Part shown: positions 1-4,511 of the stretch, in pieces | Layout: each line of letters starts with the position of its first letter | Numbering within the stretch: the first letter of the stretch is position 1 | From: Nocardioides sp. | Lineage (GTDB): Bacteria; Actinomycetota; Actinomycetes; Propionibacteriales; Nocardioidaceae | DNA: 5,218 nucleotides | Direction of reading: 5' to 3' | Assembly (NCBI GenBank): GCA_021731205.1 | Contig: JAKFXV010000038.1 | Coordinates: forward strand, 1-5,218 | Program-made: the position numbers and the translations under genes | Notes under the pieces: model-generated | The model's input: only the letters and a program-made list of their open reading frames with translations | The model's database searches: none | What the model was told of the DNA's origin: nothing

Positions 1-361
1 GAGCGTCAACACCACCGACTCCGCGGTCCGACTCACCCACCTGCCGACGGGCACCGTGGTGAGCTGCCAGAACGAGAAGAGCCAACTGCAGAACAAGGCG
101 AGCGCGATGGTGGTGCTCAAGGCCAAGCTGCTGGCCCTGAAGAAAGCAGAGGAGAAGGCCCACCTCGACGGCCTTCGGGGGGACGTTCAAGCCTCCTGGG
201 GCGACCAGATGCGCAACTACGTGCTCAACCCCTACCAGATCGTCAAGGACCTGCGCACGAGCTACGAGTCGGGCAACCCGGCCGCGGTGTTCGACGGCGA
301 CCTCGACGGCTTCATCGAGGCCGGCATCCGCTGGCGGCGCGCAGCCGATCGCGCCCAGTAG
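1..361 (+). CDS. prfB: Peptide chain release factor 2, C-terminal part (5' end outside window)
   Basis: Class I release factor that recognises UGA/UAA stop codons on the ribosome and triggers peptidyl-tRNA hydrolysis in the cytosol. Seen: base 1 completes a codon begun before the window, and the frame then runs open for 119 residues to a TAG stop at 359-361. The first residues, [17 protein letters not shown], are the stretch that directly follows the catalytic GGQ in RF2/RF1 proteins, so the window starts right after GGQ. Further RF2-type landmarks are [11 protein letters not shown], the [10 protein letters not shown] segment, the [10 protein letters not shown] segment, and the closing [16 protein letters not shown], typical of actinobacterial RF2. 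RF1 differs in the region after YNFPQ-type motifs, which is absent here. The internal GTG at 56 is not a real start. The gene converges with the glycosyltransferase gene, with only 18 bp between stop codons. Actinobacterial prfB usually lies upstream of ftsEX; here a reverse-strand block intervenes. Confidence 0.95.
   Translation, partial: SVNTTDSAVRLTHLPTGTVVSCQNEKSQLQNKASAMVVLKAKLLALKKAEEKAHLDGLRGDVQASWGDQMRNYVLNPYQIVKDLRTSYESGNPAAVFDGDLDGFIEAGIRWRRAADRAQ
331..358. terminator. Candidate bidirectional hairpin at the prfB / glycosyltransferase convergence
   Basis: GGCGCG (336-341) and CGCGCC (350-355) form a perfect 6-bp inverted repeat around an 8-nt loop. CTG (331-333) and CAG (356-358) can extend it by 3 bp past a 2-nt bulge. 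It sits in the last codons of prfB, just before the TAG stop, and about 20 bp past the convergent glycosyltransferase stop, so it could serve both transcripts. There is no T-run on either side, so this is not a classical intrinsic terminator; U-less hairpins have been proposed as terminators in high-GC actinobacteria. G+C-rich coding sequence can give such repeats by chance. Confidence 0.25.
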
Positions 362-379
362 CGACCACCGAGCGGCGCG

Positions 380-1303
380 CTAGGCAGTCTCGGACGAGGC
401 AATGGCCGCGTCGGCGGCGTCGAGAGCCTCCGGAGCAATCTCCAGATCGAACTTCCGAGCGAAGAAGCACCCGGCGTGGACAGCCTCGGGGATGTCATCT
501 GCGCCCAGCACGGCCGGCGAACCCAGCTGTCCGGGGCTGAACTTGTAGAAGCGCTTGGACTCGGGCACGAACTCGAACGCTCCAGCGCTGAGCAGGATGC
601 TCTGGAAGAAGGCTTCCTCGATGACCAGGCTGCGGCGCGCCCACGCCATGACGTCGGGGCGGGTCTGCGCCACCTCCAACACATGCTCCACCGCTCGCCA
701 GCTGAGGGTCGTGAACATCGACCCGCCGTAGCACTGAAGTCCCAATGGCATCGCGGACTTGCGCCGAGCAACGCGCAGCGTGTCATAGGCCACGTTGAAC
801 CGTACGAACGGTTGGAGGCGGTTGATCGCCTGCAGGGGGTAGAGCGCCTTGCGTTGTCGGCGATTGACCGCGACCAGATCGTGCCACGAGAACCGATAGC
901 GCGTCTCGCCTTCGCGGATCGGCCAGTTGGAGGTCGGGTCGAAGACCGGGAAGTACTCCAAGAACCCATCGCCCGAGGTCGCCATCGCCTCGTGCATCCG
1001 CGTCAGCGGTTGCACCGGGTAGTCCTGCCCGGAGAGCAACACCACGAAGTCCGCGCCTCCCATCGCGTCCACCCATTGCGCTCCGGAAAGCCATCGATCC
1101 ACGTTGTGGAACCGCCCGCGACCTCCGACGGCGAGGTCGACCACGGTGTTCGGATAGCGCTGGAGGGTCAGCGCGTCGCGCTCACCGAAGCGGTCGTGGC
1201 TGACATGCACCAGGCAACCGGGATCCAAACTGGTCAGCGTGTCCACGAGACGCCCCAACTGTGGAACGTTCTTGTGTGACTGGATGAGATAGGCGACCTT
1301 CAC
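380..1303 (-). CDS. Core-2/I-branching (GT14-like) glycosyltransferase
   Basis: A 307-residue protein of the Core-2/I-branching beta-1,6-N-acetylglucosaminyltransferase family, whose bacterial members transfer sugars to surface glycans or exopolysaccharides. The donor and acceptor cannot be read from sequence. Seen: an N-terminal YLIQSHKN strand (residues 5-12); HVSHD (33-37); LLSGQDYPV (89-97), a family hallmark; a YGGSMFTTLSW segment (192-202) matching the family's G-S-x-W/F-x-x-L element; I-E-E-A-F-F-Q (228-234), where an acidic residue is expected to be the catalytic base; basic residues with a P-x-x-L-x-x-x-D segment (about 250-270); and the closing FARKFD (281-286) common in bacterial members. 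No signal peptide or membrane segment is visible, so it is probably a cytosolic or membrane-associated enzyme. The start is GTG with GGAG 5 nt upstream. It lies 63 bp downstream of the beta-propeller gene on the same strand, with no clear promoter between, so the two are probably co-transcribed. The family call is firm; the reaction is inferred. Confidence 0.87.
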   Translation of the reverse strand: MKVAYLIQSHKNVPQLGRLVDTLTSLDPGCLVHVSHDRFGERDALTLQRYPNTVVDLAVGGRGRFHNVDRWLSGAQWVDAMGGADFVVLLSGQDYPVQPLTRMHEAMATSGDGFLEYFPVFDPTSNWPIREGETRYRFSWHDLVAVNRRQRKALYPLQAINRLQPFVRFNVAYDTLRVARRKSAMPLGLQCYGGSMFTTLSWRAVEHVLEVAQTRPDVMAWARRSLVIEEAFFQSILLSAGAFEFVPESKRFYKFSPGQLGSPAVLGADDIPEAVHAGCFFARKFDLEIAPEALDAADAAIASSETA

Positions 1304-1308
1304 CGATG

Positions 1309-1312
1309 CTCC
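1309..1312 (-). promoter_or_regulatory. Shine-Dalgarno of the glycosyltransferase gene
   Basis: On the minus strand GGAG is followed by CATCG and then GTG (1303-1301), a 5-nt spacing. This supports the GTG start, which puts the family's N-terminal strand at residues 3-12. Confidence 0.6.
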
Positions 1313-1366
1313 GTTGCAGACGTGGGGACTGTTGCTGACCTAAGGACTTGGGTTGAGTTCGCGTGA

Positions 1367-2644
1367 CTAGAAGGGCAGCAACGCGATCCGACGCCTAGTC
1401 TCACCAGCGATGACAGCCGTGTCGCTAGGCACCCACAGGCCCTGCGATGTCAGCAGTAGGTCTTTGCCGCCGACGCCTCTCGCCTTGTTCACGGTCCACG
1501 ACAGGGCCAGGCCGGTGGTTGGGTTGATCGCCCCGATACCGGGCCGCTCGACCGCGCCGGGTCCCGCGCTGTTGGCGCCCTGCGGGTTGTTCAACCAACG
1601 CTGGTGACCCTGAACGTAGACCGCGACATCGGTGACCGCGACCGAGTGGAGCGTGTCGCCGCCGGTGTAGTTGATCCACGTAGGACGCGTCGGGTTGGCC
1701 GTAGCCGTCTCGAACCGCGCCGCGGCGTCACACACGTCTCGTCCGACGCCACCCCGGGCCGGGATGTAGCCGGTGGCCACCATGACGAAGTACGAGCCGT
1801 CCGGTGAGAAGTCGACATCGCGCAGGTACGCCGCATAGTCGACGTCGCGGCAGAAGTTCTGCAACGGCGCGTAGTACCACGGGTTCAAGGTCGCGGAGGT
1901 GGCGCTCAAGGTGGCCATGAAGGCTCGGTGCCGGGTCTGACCACCGACGGTCGTGAAGTTGCCGATCGCCACGAGTCGGGTGCCGCCCGGGGTGATCGCG
2001 AACCGGTAGACCGAACTCGGGCCGGTCGAACCAATGCGACCGCTGATCCCGAGGTTGAGGTAGTTCGTGTTGGCGCCGGTAGCCGGGTTGACCGCACGCA
2101 ACGCGCCGGGGAACGTTCCGCCGATGATGAGCCGGCCGTTCAGATAGGCCAGTTCGTTGACCATGCCCGAGGTGAGACCGGCGTTGAACGCCGCGTCGAC
2201 TGCGCCGGTCGACGGGTTGACCTTGAACACGCCACGCCGCGCGATTCCCGCCACGTTGGTGAACTGCCCACCGACCCACAATGAGGTGCCGTCGGTGGCC
2301 AGGCCCCACACCTCGCCGTTGGGGTTGGGCGCAAACGCCGAGACGACACCCGTGGTGGCGTTGAACCCGAAGACGTTCCGGCGCACGAACGTGCCGCCCG
2401 GGCTGACGCCGCTCGGCGTCCTGACCTCACTGAAGGTGCCACCGGCAAACATGGTCGCGCCGACCTGCACCATCTTGTTGACGGCACCAGAGGAAACGTT
2501 CGGAGTGAAGTTTGCCGGGTTCGTGGACACGACCCGGCCGGTAGCGATGGAGCCGAACGAGGCGACTGCTGACGTCCCGAGGGCAATGGCAAGAGTTACG
2601 ACGACGAGTCGGACACCTTGCCGACGTCGATGAGGCCAGGTCAC
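1367..2644 (-). CDS. Secreted beta-propeller protein with GGxF blade repeats
   Basis: A 425-residue predicted exported protein of unknown function. Seen: a signal peptide with basic residues (HRRRQGVR, 5-12), a hydrophobic stretch (13-23) and an A-V-A site at 26-28. The rest is repeats of about 50-57 residues resembling WD/delta-60-type or PQQ-like blades: hydrophobic strand plus GG-x-F turn at 68-71 (AGGTF), 125-128 (VGGQF), 175-178 (IGGTF) and 227-230 (IGNF). These alternate with V-N-P-x-T-G-type strands at about 94-99, 142-147, 185-190 and 373-378. Later blades are more divergent, with an FSPDG turn at 279-283. Cys265 and Cys305 are the only cysteines and could pair outside the cell. A six- or seven-bladed propeller is plausible. 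Similar domains are, from memory, the N-terminal part of large actinobacterial secreted proteins that continue into PKD or fibronectin-like domains; this one stops after RRIALLPF. No catalytic motif, LPxTG sorting signal or C-terminal membrane anchor is visible. A protein- or glycan-binding role is inference only. The start is GTG behind a strong AAGGAG. Confidence 0.8.
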   Translation of the reverse strand: MTWPHRRRQGVRLVVVTLAIALGTSAVASFGSIATGRVVSTNPANFTPNVSSGAVNKMVQVGATMFAGGTFSEVRTPSGVSPGGTFVRRNVFGFNATTGVVSAFAPNPNGEVWGLATDGTSLWVGGQFTNVAGIARRGVFKVNPSTGAVDAAFNAGLTSGMVNELAYLNGRLIIGGTFPGALRAVNPATGANTNYLNLGISGRIGSTGPSSVYRFAITPGGTRLVAIGNFTTVGGQTRHRAFMATLSATSATLNPWYYAPLQNFCRDVDYAAYLRDVDFSPDGSYFVMVATGYIPARGGVGRDVCDAAARFETATANPTRPTWINYTGGDTLHSVAVTDVAVYVQGHQRWLNNPQGANSAGPGAVERPGIGAINPTTGLALSWTVNKARGVGGKDLLLTSQGLWVPSDTAVIAGETRRRIALLPF

Positions 2645-2648
2645 GGTT

Positions 2649-2654
2649 CTCCTT
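2649..2654 (-). promoter_or_regulatory. Shine-Dalgarno of the beta-propeller gene
   Basis: AAGGAG on the minus strand, four bases (AACC) before GTG at 2644-2642. It is the strongest ribosome site in the window. It fixes the start so that the signal peptide begins MTWPHRRR. Confidence 0.75.
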
Positions 2655-2688
2655 GACGGATCGGTTCAGGTTCAACTGATTCCTTGGG

Positions 2689-2717
2689 AGCATACCCAGA
2701 CGTTCTTGCAGGGTGAA
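2689..2717 (-). promoter_or_regulatory. Candidate sigma-70-type promoter for the propeller/glycosyltransferase pair
   Basis: On the minus strand TTCACC (2717-2712) and TATGCT (2694-2689) are separated by exactly 17 bp. TATGCT fits the actinobacterial TAnnnT -10 consensus and TTCACC is an acceptable -35. A start near 2682 would give a leader of about 38 nt that carries the AAGGAG site. No equally good candidate lies between the two minus-strand genes, so this one probably serves both. Confidence 0.55.
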
Positions 2718-2783
2718 CCGCCCGAATGAGTCATCGGCGGGCCAGTACCGGCGGGGGATTCCCGGTTGGCGACGCGGGTCGCG

Positions 2784-2789
2784 TACCGT
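2784..2789 (+). promoter_or_regulatory. Candidate -10 element of ftsE, giving a leaderless mRNA
   Basis: TACCGT (TAnnnT) ends 7 bp before the GTG at 2797. That is the spacing at which transcription would begin on the start codon itself. No Shine-Dalgarno precedes this GTG (the bases are CGAGCGG), which fits leaderless translation, common in actinobacteria. No convincing -35 hexamer is visible at 16-18 bp spacing; that position reads CCCGGT and overlaps a small odd palindrome, GGGATTCCC (2755-2763), which could bind a regulator. Confidence 0.45.
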
Positions 2790-2796
2790 CGAGCGG

Positions 2797-3489
2797 GTGA
2801 TTCGCTTCGAGAAGGTCACCAAGACCTACCCCGGTCAGGATCATTCGGCACTGGCCGACGTCTCCGTCGAACTCGACAAGGGCGAGTTCGCTTTCCTGGT
2901 CGGCTCGTCGGGCTCCGGGAAGTCGACGTTCCTCCGACTGGTCCTTCGCGAGGCGCGGCCCACCGGTGGCCGCGTCTACGTCGCCGGCAAGGAGATCAAC
3001 CGTCTAGCCAGCTGGAAGGTGCCCCGACTGCGGCGCCAGATCGGCACGGTCTTCCAGGACTTCCGGCTGCTGCCCAACAAGACGGTTCACGAGAACGTCG
3101 CCTTCGCTCTCCAGGTGATCGGCAAGTCCAAAACCCATATCCGTCAGACGGTGCCGGAGACCTTGGACCTGGTCGGCCTGGCCAACAAGGCCGATCGGAT
3201 GCCGGACGAGTTGTCCGGTGGCGAGCAACAGCGGGTCGCCATCGCCCGCGCTTTCGTGAACCGGCCGATGATCTTGATCGCCGATGAGCCCACCGGCAAT
3301 CTCGACCCCCAGACCTCCATCGACATCATGAAGCTGATGGAACGGATCAACTCCACCGGCACGACGGTGCTGATGGCCACCCACGACGCCGGGATCGTCG
3401 ACGCCATGGGCAAGCGCGTGATCGAGCTGGTCGACGGCCAACTCGTCCGCGACCAAGCCGAGGGCGGCTACGGCCTGCCGGCGATCTGA
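2797..3489 (+). CDS. ftsE: Cell division ATP-binding protein FtsE
   Basis: ABC-type ATPase of the FtsEX complex. It sits on the cytosolic face of the membrane and drives FtsX to activate cell-wall hydrolysis during division or growth. The product is 230 residues, close to the usual 220-230. Seen: the opening [12 protein letters not shown] (2-13) with the A-loop tyrosine; Walker [10 protein letters not shown] (36-44); Q-loop Gln87 in [11 protein letters not shown] signature LSGGEQQ (139-145); Walker B ILIADE (159-164) with catalytic Glu164; D-loop NLD (168-170); and switch His196 in ATHD. All catalytic elements are intact. The frame is open further upstream to a GTG at 2713, but that would add 28 residues unlike any FtsE N-terminus and overlap the divergent promoter region; GTG 2797 gives the family N-terminus. 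ftsX follows after 56 bp. Because the upstream genes run the other way, ftsE must have its own promoter here rather than reading through from prfB. Confidence 0.96.
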   Translation: MIRFEKVTKTYPGQDHSALADVSVELDKGEFAFLVGSSGSGKSTFLRLVLREARPTGGRVYVAGKEINRLASWKVPRLRRQIGTVFQDFRLLPNKTVHENVAFALQVIGKSKTHIRQTVPETLDLVGLANKADRMPDELSGGEQQRVAIARAFVNRPMILIADEPTGNLDPQTSIDIMKLMERINSTGTTVLMATHDAGIVDAMGKRVIELVDGQLVRDQAEGGYGLPAI

Positions 3490-3503
3490 TCGCTCCACCC
3501 CGC

Positions 3504-3529
3504 CACCGAGACCACTCACCGAGATCACT
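3504..3529 (+). repeat. Tandem 13-bp direct repeat in the ftsE-ftsX gap
   Basis: CACCGAGACCACT (3504-3516) is followed immediately by CACCGAGATCACT (3517-3529), identical at 12 of 13 positions. It fills almost half of the 56-bp ftsE-ftsX spacer and ends 2 bp before the ftsX ribosome site. It may be a simple slippage duplication or a two-site binding element; the sequence cannot decide. Confidence 0.7.
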
Positions 3530-3531
3530 GT

Positions 3532-3536
3532 AGGAG
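3532..3536 (+). promoter_or_regulatory. Shine-Dalgarno of ftsX
   Basis: AGGAG lies 9 nt before the ATG at 3546 and supports that start. It is followed at once by CC and then CTCCT, its own reverse complement (3539-3543), so the site could be partly masked by a small hairpin. Confidence 0.75.
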
Positions 3537-3545
3537 CCCTCCTCG

Positions 3546-4457
3546 ATGCAGTTGCGTTACGTCTTCTCCGAGCTCGGCCAGGGGTTGCGCCGCAACCTGT
3601 CCATGCATGTCGCGGTGGTGCTCACCTTGTTCGTGTCGCTGACGCTGGTGGGACTGGGCGTGCTGCTCAATCAGCAGGCGGACAAGGCGGCGGCGCAATG
3701 GGGCAGCCAACTCGAGATCACGGTGTGGTTGTGCAAGACCGAGGACGACAACCCGCTGTGCCTTGGAGAGGTGACCACGGCTCAGAAGGCTGCGATCGTC
3801 GATGTGATCGAGAGCAACCCGGAGGTCGCCGGCTATCGCTACGAATCTCGTGACGTGGCCTTCGAGAAGGTCAAGGAGCTCCTCGGTCCGGAGAAGTTCG
3901 ACGGACCGAACCCCGCCGCGACAGCCGACGCACTACCGGAGTCGTACTGGATCGAACTCAAGGACCCTCAGGAATACCGCGGCATCACCAGCGCCGTGAT
4001 CGGCCTCGACGGGGTGTCGGACCTGCGGGACATGAGAGAGGTGCTCGAGCCCATCTACGGCACGATCGACGCCATGAAGTGGGGGGCGCTTGGAACGGCC
4101 GCCTTCTTGGTGTTCGCGGCGTTGCTGCTGGTCGGCAACACGATCCGGCTCGCGGCCTTTGCGCGCCGCAAGGAGATCGGGATCATGCGATTGGTGGGCG
4201 CCTCGGGGCTGTACATCGCCCTGCCCTTCCTCATGGAGGCGTTGGTGACAGCGATGATCGGAGTCGGACTCGCCGCGGGAGCGCTGGCCGGATTCGTCTT
4301 CTACGGCATCCGCAACAACGTCGGCGAGAAGCTCCAGTTCATCCCATGGATCGACGCCCCCGAGTACCTCAACGCAGTGGGTTTCATTGCCGTGCTCGGG
4401 CCGGTGCTGACCCTGCTCCCGACACTCCTGCTGACCCGCAAATACCTCAAAGTCTGA
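3546..4457 (+). CDS. ftsX: Cell division membrane protein FtsX
   Basis: Integral membrane partner of FtsE. It transmits the ATPase cycle through its extracellular loop to a cell-wall hydrolase (RipC in mycobacteria, PcsB in streptococci, EnvC-amidase in E. coli). It has 303 residues, similar to the roughly 297-residue mycobacterial protein as recalled. Seen: a cytosolic N-terminus (MQLRYVFSELGQGLRRNLSM, 1-20), transmembrane helix 1 (about 21-42), and a large extracellular domain (about 43-178) containing ITVWLC and a D-V-A-F-E-K-V-K-E-L-L helix. Transmembrane helix 2 (about 179-200) is followed by the cytosolic ARRKEIGIMRLVGAS segment (206-220), the family hallmark that contacts FtsE. Helices 3 (about 224-253) and 4 (about 277-297) follow, then a short basic tail. 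Cys63 and Cys72 in the extracellular domain could form a disulfide; a Cys pair in the same area is recalled for the mycobacterial homologue. The start is ATG with AGGAG 9 nt upstream. The hydrolase gene follows after 54 bp in the same frame. Confidence 0.95.
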   Translation: MQLRYVFSELGQGLRRNLSMHVAVVLTLFVSLTLVGLGVLLNQQADKAAAQWGSQLEITVWLCKTEDDNPLCLGEVTTAQKAAIVDVIESNPEVAGYRYESRDVAFEKVKELLGPEKFDGPNPAATADALPESYWIELKDPQEYRGITSAVIGLDGVSDLRDMREVLEPIYGTIDAMKWGALGTAAFLVFAALLLVGNTIRLAAFARRKEIGIMRLVGASGLYIALPFLMEALVTAMIGVGLAAGALAGFVFYGIRNNVGEKLQFIPWIDAPEYLNAVGFIAVLGPVLTLLPTLLLTRKYLKV

Positions 4458-4468
4458 GCACGCTCGGC

Positions 4469-4474
4469 TACCGT
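4469..4474 (+). promoter_or_regulatory. Candidate -10 element of the coiled-coil hydrolase gene
   Basis: TACCGT, within the 10-mer TACCGTCGAG that also occurs at the proposed ftsE -10 (2784-2793). A transcription start near 4482 would give a leader of about 30 nt containing the GAAGG site. No convincing -35 is visible: position 4446-4451 reads CTCAAA. The match could be chance, and read-through from ftsX is possible as well. Confidence 0.35.
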
Positions 4475-4502
4475 CGAGGAGTTCACTTCCCCGAACTCTC
4501 GA
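4474..4502 (+). promoter_or_regulatory. Hairpin in the ftsX-hydrolase spacer reaching the ribosome site
   Basis: TCGA (4474-4477) and GAGTTC (4479-4484), with one bulged G at 4478, pair with GAACTC (4493-4498) and TCGA (4499-4502). This gives 10 base pairs around an 8-nt loop. The 3' arm overlaps the first two bases of the GAAGG site. No T-run follows, so it does not look like an intrinsic terminator. A translational damper or an mRNA-stability element for read-through transcripts is a better reading. Confidence 0.5.
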
Positions 4503-4505
4503 AGG
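4501..4505 (+). promoter_or_regulatory. Shine-Dalgarno of the coiled-coil hydrolase gene
   Basis: GAAGG lies 6 nt before the GTG at 4512. No other in-frame ATG, GTG or TTG occurs between the ftsX stop (4455-4457) and 4512, which makes this start the natural choice. Confidence 0.65.
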
Positions 4506-4511
4506 CATCCG

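Noticed and set aside
262..969. 235-codon minus-strand frame overlapping prfB and the glycosyltransferase gene
   Set aside because: Ser/Arg/Pro-rich low-complexity translation in another frame of a well-supported gene.
476..1279. 267-codon plus-strand open frame opposite the glycosyltransferase gene
   Set aside because: It is the antisense shadow of a gene with clear family motifs. Its composition is Arg/His/Val-rich with no recognisable domain, which is typical of reverse frames in high-GC DNA.
1304..1366. Separate promoter for the glycosyltransferase gene
   Set aside because: On the minus strand the 63-bp spacer shows no TAnnnT element with a usable -35 at 16-18 bp, so co-transcription is simpler.
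2663..2674. GGTTCAGGTTCA double hexamer in the divergent spacer
   Set aside because: Two 6-bp copies are too short to separate from chance. It falls inside the proposed leader of the propeller gene, and no matching regulator gene is nearby.
2653..2681. TTGACG at 2653-2658 as a plus-strand -35 for ftsE
   Set aside because: No TAnnnT element lies 16-18 bp downstream (the bases there are CTGATT/TGATTC), and the resulting leader would be over 100 nt.
2713..2796. Upstream GTG start extending FtsE by 28 residues
   Set aside because: The added residues ([13 protein letters not shown]...) do not look like an FtsE N-terminus, no ribosome site precedes that GTG, and the extension crosses the -35 of the divergent promoter.
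2427..2822. 131-codon minus-strand frame across the start of the propeller gene and the divergent spacer
   Set aside because: It runs out of frame through the propeller signal peptide and into the start of ftsE, with no domain and no ribosome site.
4458..4511. Intrinsic terminator between ftsX and the hydrolase gene
   Set aside because: The hairpin at 4474-4502 is followed by AAGGCATCCG with no T-run, and the next gene starts within 10 bp.
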